The notes below the pieces were generated by a model that was given only the letters and a program-made list of their open reading frames with translations, was not told where the DNA came from and searched no databases. Made by a program: the position numbers and the translations under genes. This document shows positions 46,381-58,524 of a stretch of 64,000 nucleotides of DNA, piece after piece (within the stretch, counting starts at the first letter, position 1; each line of letters starts with the position of its first letter). Source of the stretch: Tolypeutes matacus (lineage: Eukaryota > Chordata > Mammalia > Cingulata > Chlamyphoridae); NCBI GenBank assembly GCA_026826555.1, contig JAKSZT010054458.1, positions 2,105,258 through 2,169,257 of the forward strand. The letters are read 5' to 3'.

Positions 46381-46571
46381 GGGAAGCAGCTGTGGCTCTC
46401 GTTTACCATATGGAGGACCCAGGTTCTATCCCCCGGACCTCCTGGTAGAAAAAAAAAAAAAAAGGAAAAACGGCATTCCAGACCTGTGGGGCACGGAGAG
46501 ACGCAGGCACCAGCACGGCACGGAAAGGCACACCAAAAACACAATGACGCAACCAGATAGGAAAAAAAAAA
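46381..46571 (+). mobile_element. DAS-type SINE with deleted A box
   Basis: Head GGGAAGCAGCTGTGGCTC jumps directly to TCGTTTACCATATGG; compared with the copies at 19.8 and 48.0 kb about 14-16 nt spanning the A box are missing. B-box region ggttctatccc present. An A-run, then a body 'gcacggagagacgcaggcaccagcacggc...acacaatgacgcaacc' and an A tail follow. Confidence 0.85.
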
Positions 46572-46608
46572 GAGATTTGAAAATATGAGAACAATACCAT
46601 TTTTCCAC

Positions 46609-46624
46609 TAAAATGTGTTATTTT
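46609..46624. repeat. L1 target-site duplication, left
   Basis: taaaatgtgttatttt is repeated exactly at 50936-50951, bounding the minus-strand L1. Confidence 0.95.
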
Positions 46625-47867
46625 TTTAAAGTAACAAATCAATTTTATTAATATGTATTAATAAACATACAATTCATCCAGAGTGTATTTGCTGTAATCA
46701 CATAGTTGTGCATTCATCACTTCAATCATTATTAGAGCATTTTCATTATTTCAATAATAATAATAAAAAACATAAAACAGACAAACAAACAAATAAGAAA
46801 ATTCCTCATCTCTCAATCTCTCTATGCTTCTACTGTACATAGCTGCTGTTTCTGGCTTTATATCCAAAGTGTATAATCAATGGCTTTTAGTATAAACACA
46901 ATGTTGTACATTCATCATCTCAAAAATTTTAGAACAGTTTATTAATCCAAAAAGAAAGTCTCCATACCCTTTAGCATTCCTTCCTCAGACCTACATAACC
47001 ACTAATCTGTTTTCATCTTTATAAATTGGTTTATATTTATATTTTATATAAATGGAATCACACAATATGTAGTAGTCTGTATTTGGTCTCCTTCACTTAT
47101 TATAATTTCTCTTCTGATATTAACATTTTGTAGTATTGACTTAATTTGTTCAGCTTCCAAAAAAATGGTCTTATATATACAATTCTACCCATATTCATAT
47201 TTCATATAATATATTTATGTTTCACACAATATATTTAGTTTATAATACTGCAATTATACAGTATTTGTACTTTTGTGTCTGACTTACTTCATTCAACATA
47301 ATGTCCTCATCCATGTTGTCATATGTTTTATGATTTTTTTTCTTCTTACTGCTGCATAATATTCCATCATGTGTATACTCCACAATTTTTTTATCCATTC
47401 ATCAATTAATGAACATCTGGTTGTTTCCAACTTTTGGCTATCATAAATAATGCTGCTATGAACATTGGTGTGCAGGCATCTGTTCATGTCACTGCTCTCA
47501 GTTCTTCTGAGTATATACTTAGCAATGGTATTGTTGGGTCCCATGGCAAGCCTATATTCAACTTCCTTAAGAACTGCCAAACAGTCCTCCACAGTGGTTG
47601 TACCATTCTATATTCCCAACAACAGTGAATAAATGTTTCTATCTCTTCTTATCCTCTCTGACATTTACAGTTTTCTGACTTTTTAATAGTGGCCAGTCTA
47701 ATAGGTGTGAAATGGTATCTCATTGTAGTTTTGATTTGCATTTCCCTAATCACTAGTGATGTTGAACATTTTTTTATGTGTTTCTTTGCCATTTGTATTT
47801 CTTCTTTGGACAGTTGTCTTTTCAAGTCTTTTACCCATTTTTTAAACAGATACTTTGCCTTTTTATT

Positions 47868-48061
47868 TTTATTTTATGTTATTTTATTTTTAAAGATTTT
47901 ATTTATTTATTCATTTATCCCCCCCTTGCTGCTTGTGCTTGCTGGGTCAGCTAACCACGCCGTGCAGGCGGGCTTGCCTTCACCAGCAGGCCCCGGGAAC
48001 TGAACCCGGGGCCTCCCATATGGTAAACGGGAGCCCTACTGATTGAGCCACAGCCGCTTCC
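47868..48061 (-). mobile_element. DAS-type tRNA-derived SINE inside L1
   Basis: Same subfamily as 19795-19994, about 96% identical by hand. The 17-bp duplication tactttgcctttttatt is perfect (47851-47867 and 48062-48078), and L1 ORF2 text continues across the site when one copy is removed. Confidence 0.95.
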
Positions 48062-50017
48062 TACTTTGCCTTTTTATTGTTGAGTTGTATGATCTCCTTA
48101 TATATCATGGATATTAAACCCTTATCAGATATGTGATTGTCAAATATTTTCTCCTATTGTGTTGGCTGCCTTTTCACCTTTTTGACAAAGTCCTTTGAGG
48201 TGCAAAAGTGTTGAATTTTGAGGAGGTCCCATTTATCTATTTTTTCTTTTGTTGCTTGTGCTTTGGGTATAAGATTTAAGAAACTACCACCTACCACAAG
48301 ATCTTGAAGATGTTTTCCTACATTTTCTTTAGGAGTTTTTTGGTTGTTGTTTTTTATATATAAGTCCTTGATCCATTTTGAGTTAATTTTTCTATAAGGT
48401 GTGAAATAGGGGTCTTCTTTCTGTCTTGTGGATATGGCTATCCAGTTCTCCAAACACCATTTGTTGAATAGACTGTTCTGGCCCAGCTGGGTGGGCTTAA
48501 CAGCCTTGCCAAAAATCACTTGACTGTAGATGTGAGGGTCAATTTCTGAGTTCTCGATTCGGTTCCATTGGTCAATCTGTCTGTCCTTATGCCAGTACCA
48601 TGCTGTTTTTACCACTGTAGCTAAATAATGTGCTTTAAAGTCAGTAACTGAAAGTCCTCCAGCTTTTTTCTTCTTTTTAAAGATATTTTTTGCTATTCGG
48701 GGACCCTTACCTTTCCAAATAAATTTGGTTATTGACTTTTCGATTTCTGCCAAAAAGGCTGTAGGGATTTTTATTGGGATTGCATTGAATCTTAAATCTG
48801 TAAATCAGTTTGGGTAGAATTGACATCTTTATGATATTTAGTCTTCCAATCCATGAACATGGAATGTCCTTCCATTTATTTAAGTCTTCTTCAGTTTCTT
48901 TTACCACTGTTTTGTAGTTTTCTGAATATAGATCTTTTATGTCCTTGGTTAAGTTTATTAAATATTTGATAGTTTTAGTCGCTATTAGAAATGGAAATTT
49001 TTTTTTCTGATTTCCTCTTCAGATTGCACATCAGTAGTGTATAGAAACAGTATTGATTTTTGCATATTAACCTTGTATCTTACCGCTTTGCTGAATTTGT
49101 CTATTAATTCTAGTAGCTTTGTTGCAGATTTTTCAGGATTTTCTAGATAAAGGATCATGTCATCAGCCAATAGTGAAAGTTTTACTTTTTCCTTTCCTAT
49201 TTGGGTGCATTTTATTTCTTTGTCTAGTCTAATTGCTCTAGCCAGAACTTCTAGCACAATATTGAATAATAATGGTGACAGTGGGCATCCTTGTCTTCTT
49301 CCTGATCTCAGTGGGAAAGCTTTCAGTCTTTCACCATTGAGAACAATGCTGGCTATAGCTTTTTCATATGTGCACTTCACCATATTGAGAAAGCTTCCTT
49401 CTATTCCTATCTTTTGGAGCATTTTTATCAAGAACAGGTGCTATATTTTGTCAAATGCCTTTTATGCATCAATTGAGATTATCATGTGATTTTTCTTATT
49501 CAATTTGTCAATGTGGTTTATTACACTAATTGATTTTCTTGTGTTGAACCACTCTTGCATACCTGGGATAAAGCCCACTTGATTGTGGTGTATAATTCTC
49601 TTTAATGTGCTTTCGGACTCTGTTTGCCTCTATATTCTTTAGAGATATTGGTCTGTAATTTTCTTTTTTCGTAGGTCTTTATCTGGTTTTGCTATTAGGG
49701 TGATGTTGACTTCATAGAATGAGTTTGGTAGTCTTCTTTCTTGTTCAATTTTTAAAAAGAGCTTGAGCAAGATCGGTATTAGTTCATTTTTGAATGATTG
49801 GTAGAATTCACCTGTGATGGGTTTTCCATCTTTGAGATGAAATCTCTTCACTTGTGCTTGGTTTGTTGAGATCTTCTGTTTCTTCCAAAGTCATTGTGGG
49901 TGGTTCATGTGTTGCCAGGAATTTGTCCATCTCGTTTATGTTTTCTAGTTTTTTGACATACAATTGTTCATAGTATCCTTTTATGATCACTCTTATTTCT
50001 ATGGGGTCAGTGGTAAT

Positions 50018-50070
50018 AAGGGAGAAATAGATATCACTACAATAATAGTTGGAGATTTCAATATACCACT
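50018..50070 (+). other. Displaced inverted segment of L1 endonuclease
   Basis: Within the minus-strand L1, these 53 bp read the endonuclease sense (…TTIIVGDFNIPL) on the plus strand. They replace about 9 bp present in the 5.2-kb L1. Their reverse complement spans sequence missing from the same L1 at about 50816-50820. Confidence 0.85.
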
Positions 50071-50951
50071 CTCATTTCTGATTTTATTTATTTGTATCTT
50101 CTTTCTTTTTTTCTTTGTCAGTCTGGCTAAGGGTACATTGATTTTGTTGATCTTCTCTATTTTGTTCGTTTTGTTGCTTCTCTCTCTCTCTCTTTTTTGC
50201 TTTTTTCTCAATTTCATTTATTTCTGCTCTGATCTTTACTTTTTCTTCCCTTTGGCTTAGTTTGGGATTAGTTTGCTTTTCTTTTCCTAGTTCTTCCAGG
50301 TGTGCTCTTAGATAATCAATTTTAGCTCTTTCTTCTTTTTTTATAGTAAGGACTGAGGGCTGTAAATTTCCCTATTTGCACTGCTTTGCTGTATCCCATA
50401 GGTTTTGATTTGTTGTGTTCTCATTTTCATTTGTCCCAAGATATTTGCTGAATTCTTTCACCATTTCTTCTTTGACCCACTGATTGTTTGAGTGTGTTGT
50501 TTAATCTCCATATATTTATGGCTTTTCCCTTTTTTTGTCCATTATTGATTTCCAGCTTCATTCCATTATGATCAGAGAAAGTGTTTTGTATAATTTCAAT
50601 CATTTTAAATTTATTGAGAATTGTCATGTGACCCAACGTATGGTCTATCTTGGAGAAGGATCTATGAGTACTTTAAAAGAATGCGTATCCTGCTATTTTA
50701 GGGTGCAATGCTCTATGGATATCTGTTTGGTCTAGTTCATTTTTTCATATTATTCAAGTTCTCTGTTTCTTTATTTATCCTCTGTCCAGATGTTCTATCC
50801 AGTACTGAGACTGGTGTCGTCTATTTCTCCTTTTAGCTTTGCCAGTGTGTGTCTCATGTATCTTGGGGCACTCAAGTTAGTTACATAAGTATTTAGTATA
50901 GTTATTTCTTTTTGGTGAATTACCCTTTTTATTAATAAAATGTGTTATTTT

Positions 50952-51280
50952 AATAAAAATTATTTATATTAGCTAGTAATGATTTTATTAATATTATTTT
51001 AATTAATTACTATAAACATAATTAAACTTTTGAGTTTTCATTTCTAATATAGTGTATGTTGATGAATAAACCCATAGAAATTAAACATCATTTGGTGTCC
51101 TTGAAAATTTTTAAGAGTGTAAAGGTATCATGACTCCAAAAAGTTTTGACATCTGTTCTCTGAGATATAAAATATATCCTACTACAATGAAACTATTAAT
51201 GAAGTGGGCCACCATGGGTTGCTTGACAAAATTTAATATTATTTCACTGATCAAATATATTAAGAATATAACACATACTT
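50952..51280. other. No recognised feature
   Basis: AT-rich DNA next to the L1 duplication. Nothing seen. Confidence 0.45.
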
Positions 51281-51284
51281 TAAA

Positions 51285-52795
51285 AATATTTTGGAAAATT
51301 TCAGAGTTATGGAAAAGTTGCCAGAAGAATATAAAGTGTCATGTTGCTTTCACTAACAGTCCCCCATTGTTAAAATTCTACTTCATTTGTTCACTCTTTC
51401 TCTCTCTTACATTCTCTTTTCCCCCTCATCTCTCTAACTTTCTCTTCCTTCCTCCTTTTCTCCCCAATCCTCTTCTTCCCTCTGTAAATATACATGTCTA
51501 TGTGTGTAGACATAGACTCATATGTATATACATATATACATTCATTAACAATTTTCTTAAACTTTTGAACATAAGCTAAAGATATTTCCCACCACCTCTA
51601 AACACTCAATGATATATCCCCATCCCCCCCAAATAAAGACAACCTCTCTAATAACCAGTTTGTAATACTCAAAATGAGAACATTAGTGATGATAAAATAC
51701 TATCATTCAATCCAAAAACCCCATTCAAATTTCACCAACTGTCCTAATGGTGTCTCTTTTTCTTTCTGGTTTAGGATCTTATCCAGAATCATGTGTAGTG
51801 TTTGGTTATCAAATCTCTTTATATTATTTCAATCTGGAAATATTTCTCTATTTTTTATGTAATGACAGTTTTAGAGTACCTGCTTTTCTGTAGATTGACT
51901 CATGATGAGAATCAGGACACACTTTCTTGGCAAGAACACCCCAGAAATTTTGCTGGGTTCTTAACAGCGTATCATATCAGGAGGTATGTAAACTCAACCT
52001 GTCCCAACATTGGTGAAGTAATCTTGGTCAGCTGGTCATGTTGGTGCCTGCAGGTTTCTCCGTATAAATTCATCACTTTTCTCCTTGTAATTGATTAGCA
52101 TTTTGGGAGAAGATATTCAGAGGTCTTGCTATTATTCTGTTCCTCCTCAAATTTCCTCCCACCAACCGTGGCATCTACTGATGGTTCCCATCTTAATAAA
52201 TTACTTATATAATAGCTGTCATCATTTCCACCATTCCATTTACATTTGTTAGTTGTCACACTAAAAAAGGCATTTCCTCCCCTGTTTATTTACATCAATA
52301 TGAATTTGTGCATTTATATACATTCAATGGTTTGTAGCCAATTACTATACATATGTATTTTTTATTTTGCTGCTCAAATTGTCCTTCATATGACCAGTTG
52401 GATGAAGCTCTTTCAAGTGGGATTTTTTTGTTTCTTTGACATGACTTCATAATTCATTGTGTATTTACCTAAACTTTCTGGCACAAGCAAATATTCCAGG
52501 CCATTTTGTATTTTTCCTATCCTATCCCTGGAGTCATCCATGTCTCCAAAATGCCTGTCCTTTTACTGGAAAATAAAGATCTGGGAACTCGGTGTACTTA
52601 TTGCTCCTGGGGTGTGATTGTCTCCATGTCTTCTCAAGGATAGAGCTAGGAAATATGTATATATATTTGATATGCTCATGCATAAATGTACAGACAGTAT
52701 ATATCTATAGTACTTTTGCATGAATCTGCAATATATGTGTATTATAAAATCATGAGTTTATAATAATACCTCCTATTTCATTCCAGCACTTCAGG
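51285..52795. repeat. Old L1-associated repeat sequence
   Basis: A long string of landmarks ('tggaaaagttgccagaagaat', 'caaatttcaccaactgtccta', 'atcttatccagaatcatgt', 'gtatcatatcaggaggtat', 'agatctgggaactcggtgtactt', 'agctaggaaatatgtatat') matches a widespread mammalian repeat that I associate with old L1M elements. Orientation and exact subfamily are not established. The 149-codon frame at 51130-51579 is a low-complexity accident within it. Confidence 0.5.
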
Positions 52796-52799
52796 GTTT

Positions 52800-55625
52800 T
52801 TCTAGCCTTCCCTCTTTGTATGTTTATAAATATCCTCTCCGCAAGTGAAAAACTTGATTCCCTTTATCCTCAATATTTTTTATTTCTTATTCATTAAATT
52901 TATTCATTTGCTATAGCCTCACAACATCAATCAAGTCCTCCATGTCCGGTAACCTTGTCTGCAACCTCACTGAATTTTGCCTTCATGAAGTTCCACAACT
53001 CTCTTCACCACTATGCATATTTGGCCACTGAGCCTGCCGCCACTGTGAGTATCTCTCTAATTACGCAAAAGTATATTGATATGGTGGATCTTGCACATGA
53101 CTCAGATATAGAGGTCCTGAAATGGAAGGAATATTAAGAGAAGTTTTGAATAATGTATGGTTTACATATTATACAGGTAATTTTATGGAAACAAATACCA
53201 ACTTGAAAAATAAAATAATAATTTTAGTGGGAAGTGGAAAATTTGGCAGATATTAAACATTTTAGCAAACTGCAGATATTGAATTTGACTTCTTAAAAGC
53301 ATTACAACCTTGAGTGAGGCAAAGAGTTCTTAAAATTAAATTATATAAACCAACAAATTATGTAAAACAAAAATAAATACTCAAAACTTACCACTTCCTA
53401 CTTATTTTTCTACATTTCTACATTTTGCTATTATCTATGCACTTGAAGTTGCTAACTTCTATTGTATCTTTATGGTGAAAATACTATATAATAGTGTTCT
53501 ACTGTACATCTCTTCTTAGGTCTGCATTTAGTAGCTTGACATTTGTAGCTTGACATAGACCATTGTGGGAGTATTTATACCATGAAAATCAGCAAATGCT
53601 ACAAATCAGGGATTTTTTCCCCAGGGAAGAACTGTTAAACATTTAGCAACACCCTGATTCTCTTGGAGTTTTTCCTTTATAGTAGCAAGATGCTGCAGCA
53701 TCAGTTCTTACTTCCATTAAGTAAGAGGTGGGAGTGGACTGAAGGAGAAATGACAGAAAGGGTGAATTCTGACATAGAAAAGCAAAAATTCAAAAAAGTT
53801 GCCATAGGCTACTTCTAGCTAGATGACATTAGGGAGAATGGGGCTGAAAGTGGCAGCTAGTGGCCCCATCCAGGGACTATCCCAATGTTTGAGGAATAGA
53901 GAGAAAGAGTCTGTAGCCAAAGTACAGAGAACAAGGAAACAGGTAGCAGAGTGATGCAGATGGAACAATACAACAAATGTGGCTAGAGAGTAGGTGGTAT
54001 TTTGTAGCCTGCCCTTCCATTTAATATGTGAAGGATATCTTTTTACATTTTTATGTATTATCCTATAACACAATTCCTAAGACTAAAGAGCATTCCATAT
54101 TGAATCTTTTTATCTAAAAGGAATTCACTTAATGACTAAGAATATCTCAATAGCATACGTTTTTAGTGAATACCATTTGTGGTCAACAATCCAAGACACG
54201 TTTACTTATGCTCCATGAGAAAAAAAGGGGGACAGGAGAGAATATGTTTAAATACAGAAATTGCAAGTATTCTCTGGGGGAAATGTACTATTTTCAGGTT
54301 TTGATTATGGTATTTCTACTGGTAAAGTGAAGGGAAAAATTAGGAAATAAAAGACAAATTTGACACCTTAGCCTTAAGCTCTAGCTTTAAAATAAGAAGA
54401 AAATAATGTTCACGTATCAAGGGAAATAGCTTACAAGCTGAAGCATGCAAACCTTTTCACACAATCAAATATACCTCCAAAAAGGAATTAATGGTATTCT
54501 ACTTATTTTCATTGAAATCAGGTTAGAGACTATAGCTCTGGTAAAAATCTAGCAACTGAATGCCCAATTGAATTAATTGAACTTCCCTCGGAGGAAGAAT
54601 TCTAGTTATTGCTTCTCCATTTTTCCAAACTTGTTTCTATTACATTACAATAGGCACTTAAAGCCTGTGAAAACATTGGCTATGGCACTAAAGCTTCCCT
54701 AAGCTGCTCAGTTCCTGGATGAACTACCTATGAGGAAAGGTCTCTGACCTAGCTACGTATAAAAGTTAGAGACTCAATCAATTTTAGAGCTGTTAGTCTC
54801 TGAAGAAAGAACATAAAGAAAGGTTTTAACATGGAAGATATGGGGCCTTTTTGTTTCAGAGTACATTTTTTTCACATTTCCTGTAAGATTCATTCAAGAA
54901 TTGAGTGCTATCAAACCTGTCTGGGGAGAAAGATAATTTCTAGCCAAAAGAAGACTGATCTTAAATGCAAACCAGGGGAATAATGGGGCATCAAAAATAA
55001 AAATGAAGGGCAATGTTGCTAATCTCTTTCTATTGAGAAACAGTGCAATTCAAATTAAGGAATCTTTTTTTTTTTCCTTTTCCTTTTCAAAAGATGTCAA
55101 AGTAAAGCAGGCTCTTCATATCAGACAAGAAATGTGCTGGAGTCAAGATTTTCTCTCCTGTTGTCACCAACAAGTAGCCTGAAATAAATACTCTATTTTA
55201 AAAAGAAATTTGACTGATAGCTCCTGTTTGCCTTTCAAATTATCATTTCATTTTTATTTCCTACACTTCAGCATTTTCCTTCAGAGAGCTACATTTCTAG
55301 TCAGAAAAGGAAACAAAGTGGAATCAAATAGTAAAAGAATGCTAGAGAAAGCTCTCCTGTACATATAATTTCAAATGCCAGCATTACAGATGATATGTTA
55401 ACCTGTGACATGTTATTCTGTTCTTATATTTTTTGGTAAGTCAGGAATTCTAAGAAGAATAAAAGTGTGAAAAGCATAGATATTGCCTCCTCTGAGAACC
55501 TCTTTCCATGTACCTAGTCGCACTCCAAAGAACACAAAGTGCCCCAGAAGCTGCTGCCTTTTTTGAAAAGCATCTTGACATTTTTTCTTAAAAGCAAAAA
55601 TTGGCTGCATTTTGTATCCCTTACA
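52800..55625. other. No recognised repeat or gene
   Basis: About 2.8 kb of unique-looking DNA. A 60-codon frame (52955-53137) contains a GTGAGT but no acceptor or conserved domain I can defend. A pyrimidine stretch lies at about 55065-55088. Confidence 0.4.
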
Positions 55626-55629
55626 TTAT

Positions 55630-55815
55630 TTCTCCAAATAATTTATTGGGTGCTTATAATGTGTCAGTTGTTCCAAGTACTTTGTCTTGGTATTGTCTTG
55701 TTTAACTCTCACAATAACTTTATGAAAGAGTATTATTTTCTTTTTACAGATGAAGAAATCAAGGCTTGGAGAGTTTTAGTAATGCTGTACAAACTGTAAG
55801 TGGTGGAATTGACAG
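55630..55815 (-). repeat. MIR SINE, antisense
   Basis: 'tttattgggtgcttataatgtgtcagttgttccaagtactttg', 'aactctcacaataactttatgaaagagtattatt', 'tttacagatgaagaaatcaaggc' is MIR in reverse orientation. Confidence 0.8.
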
Positions 55816-56260
55816 AAGTATTTTAATCATTGCAACTTATTGTGTCCCAACATAAAGCATAAGGACCAACTGATCATAAAAAGACAGTTGTTCTACAATA
55901 AATAGAATATACTTAGCCCCTCACTGGAGTTTTTTCTTCATATCTCTGTATGGAGAAGCAGAAGTAAGGATGGGTGGAGCCAGATATCCACACTTGTGGG
56001 CTTGTTACTAGTGGTAAAGAAGGGAAGAGGAAGATACAAAACTAATGTAGGGAGGGAAGTAAAGAGGAAAACAAGCAAAAATATTGGACTGCATGAATTG
56101 TAAGGGCCACAGAGTCATTTTGAAAACTTCTCAGAAAATTTTCAAAATGCTTATAGCTTGGAGAGCTCAGTAACTATGAACGGGTGTTATCTGTGGGTGG
56201 TAGTACTTAAAAATCTCAGAACAACTCATCATTCCTTTCTAAAGATTCTGAAAACTTTAC
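55816..56260. other. No recognised feature
   Basis: Unique-looking DNA between MIR and an MLT1 LTR. Confidence 0.4.
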
Positions 56261-56263
56261 GTA

Positions 56264-56720
56264 TGGGTTATGAGTTGAATTGTGTCATACAAAATGATAT
56301 GTTGATGTCCTAATCCCCAGTACGTTGGAATGTAACCTTATTTGGAAAGAAGTCCATACAGATGGAATTAGGCAAGTTAAAAGGAGGTCGTGCAGGAAAG
56401 GGTGGGGCCTTAATCCAATATAACTGGTGTCTTTATAAGGAGAGGAAAGGAGACACAGAAGACAGAGAAGGCCACGTGATAACGGAGGAAGAAATTGAGT
56501 TATGCTTCAAGTGAAGGAAAGAATACCAAGGGGTGCCAACACTGCCAGAGCCAGGAGAGAGGCCTGGAACACATTACCCCCACAGATTTCACAGGGAGCA
56601 GGGACCTTTCAACACCTTAATTTTGGAATTCTAAACTTCAGAAATATGAGAAAATAAAGTTCTATTTCAAGCCACTCTGTTTGTGCTACTTTGTTACAGT
56701 AACCCTAGAAAATGAAGGCA
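56264..56720 (+). mobile_element. MLT1-type MaLR solo LTR
   Basis: 'tatgagttgaattgtgtca', 'gatatgttgatgtcctaatccccagta', 'ggaatgtaaccttatttggaaa', 'aagccactctgtttgtgctactttgttaca' follow MLT1 LTRs on the plus strand. The short 5-bp flanks are not clearly preserved. Confidence 0.8.
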
Positions 56721-57390
56721 ATATACTTTTGTTAAAAACGAACCCACACCAGCTTCCTTTGATTTCCTATCACCTTAGAGGTTGTGTATATTGAAATGGT
56801 TATATTAAAGCTAAATATAACCCAAATTCTTAAGGAAGATTTGGATGTCAAGTATATTTATGGAAATAACTCCTTGAATTCTAAGACAAACTAGAAACCA
56901 CCAACTTTCAGATTGGGAATAATGGGCCATAAAGGTAAATTTTGGTAGAGTGATCTGAGAAAATGAATATAGAATGTGGTAGATTGAGGTAATTTCTTAG
57001 GAAGGATCCTCCAGCAGTATTATTGATAGGGCTTTTGACAGCATATTTCACTCTAAAATATTGTCATGTTGTTTTATTTTTTGAATGGTGTAAGTTTTTA
57101 ATATTTCATCTATTATCTATATTGATGTATGGCTTTCCCCACAGCATATAAAGGTTCTTTACCAAAATAAGCAGTAAAATAGTTACTCATATTTACTATA
57201 AGTTTTTTAAGAGCTGGAATTTTATATATAACTAGGATAAAAAAGCCCCAAACTCAGAGTTGAAAATGTTTTAATTATTGATTAATTAGATAGTTGGCAG
57301 TGATGTCAGCCTTGTAAAAGATTAGTGCAATGTTCCAAGGGAAAGAATAATGAAAATGTATCAGAGAGAACTTTATGGAAGGAAAGAGGG
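56721..57390. other. No recognised feature
   Basis: AT-rich, unique-looking DNA. Nothing to report. Confidence 0.4.
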
Positions 57391-58072
57391 TATGGCAGTT
57401 TGAGATTATTTTTATGAATCCCAAAAAGAGAAAGATTGTTTGTAAACTAATCTATTCCTCTGGGTGTGATACCCTTTGATTGTATTAAATTTAGTGAGGG
57501 GCCTCTGATTAAGTTTACTTGACAAAATCAATTTAGGGCTTCTGATTGGGCTACGTCAGTAAGGTGTGACGCAGGTTGAGTCCCTGTCCTTTTGGTGGAC
57601 TGATGCAAGCGGACACTCATTCAAGAAGACAACCAGAAAAAGAGAGCTCTGTCATTTTTGATCTTGGGGCCCTGGGGTGAGATGAGCCATTTCTCCTGAT
57701 AGTTTGCAGCTGACTTTGTGAAGAGACCAGAGCAGCTGAGCAGCTGAGAAGGCCGGGAAAGAAATGAGCCCTATGCCAGAGACTGATATAGGAAGCCCTG
57801 TGAGACAAGCCCTATGCCAGCCTATAGCTGAGATCTAGAAGCTGGACCCATGGAGCCTTAAGAGGAAGAAGAAGGCCAGGAGGGAGAGACCAGGCAGAGA
57901 TCAGTGAACATGTTGTTTCAACATTTGACAACTGATTTTGGTGAGAAAGCAACTTTGAGTTGGACTTTTTAGGGCCTTGTAAGTGTAAGCTTTTACCCCA
58001 AATAAATATCCTTTATAAAAGCCAACAGATTTCTGGTACTTTGCATCAGCACCCCTTTGGCAGACTAATACA
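57391..58072 (+). mobile_element. MaLR-type solo LTR (xenarthran subfamily)
   Basis: TATGGCAGTTTGAG (mutated TGTGGCAG) to CAGACTAATACA, 682 bp. AATAAA in 'ccccaaataaatatcctttataaaagcc'. Same subfamily as 20286-20962. The flanking 5-bp duplication is not preserved clearly. Confidence 0.85.
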
Positions 58073-58174
58073 GAAAGTAATGGCCATTTTATCTTATATA
58101 GAGGTTTCTCATTACCTGGGTAGATGCCTGTTCGTAAGAGAGAAGTTCAATGAGATGTAATCCCTGTTCAGATA

Positions 58175-58519
58175 TGGTAGATTGAGCTATGTACCACCTC
58201 AAAATACGTGTTCTTCATCTTAATTCTCATTCCTGTGAGAATAGGACCTATTAAAGATGTTATTTTTAGTTAGGTGTGGCTTTAATTTGGATTACTGGAA
58301 GCCTTATAAAAAGGATCCCAAAGTCAGAGAAGTGGGAAAGGAGAGGATATAGCAACGTGATATGAGGCAGCGATTCAGACCAAGGAATTCCAAAGACTGT
58401 GGCAAGCCAGCACCCTGGGAGGAAGCAAGCTGCTAGCTCTGAAACTGGCACTAAATTCCTGTTGTTTAAGCCCAACTAGTTTGTGGTACTTGTGATAGCA
58501 GCTCAGGTGAACTAAGACA
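58175..58519 (+). mobile_element. MaLR-type solo LTR
   Basis: TGGTAGATTGAGC...GGTGAACTAAGACA, with 'ttgtttaagcccaactagtttgtggtacttgtgatagcagc' near its end, as in MLT1-like LTRs. Flanked by gata on both sides (58171-58174 and 58520-58523). Lies only about 100 bp after the previous LTR. Confidence 0.7.
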
Positions 58520-58524
58520 GATAG

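Larger units (their letters stand above)
46625..50935 (-). mobile_element. LINE-1, 5'-truncated, inactive
   Basis: Minus-strand L1, 4.3 kb including a later SINE, with a perfect 16-bp duplication. It ends (5') inside the endonuclease domain. ORF2 pieces in order: endonuclease 50636-50427, linker 50217-49999, RT 49990-48985 ([12 protein letters not shown] and LADDM present), then 48907-48154 and, beyond the SINE, the C-terminal part 47592-47293. An in-frame TAA at 49464-49462 sits beside the motif A aspartate. The 3' UTR is long (about 46625-47270), unlike the short one of the L1 at 5.2 kb, so it belongs to a different subfamily. A 53-bp segment is displaced and inverted (50018-50070). Not functional. 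Confidence 0.93.

Noticed and set aside
51130..51579. 149-codon plus-strand frame with a pyrimidine-rich Ser/Leu/Phe stretch
   Set aside because: It falls in low-complexity and old L1-associated sequence; composition explains its length.
52955..53137. Short frame ending near GTGAGT, resembling an exon with a splice donor
   Set aside because: No convincing acceptor or conserved domain, and a lone GTGAGT is common by chance.
57382..58077. gaaag at 57382-57386 and 58073-58077 as an LTR target duplication
   Set aside because: It would require 4 extra bases before the LTR start that the other family members do not have.
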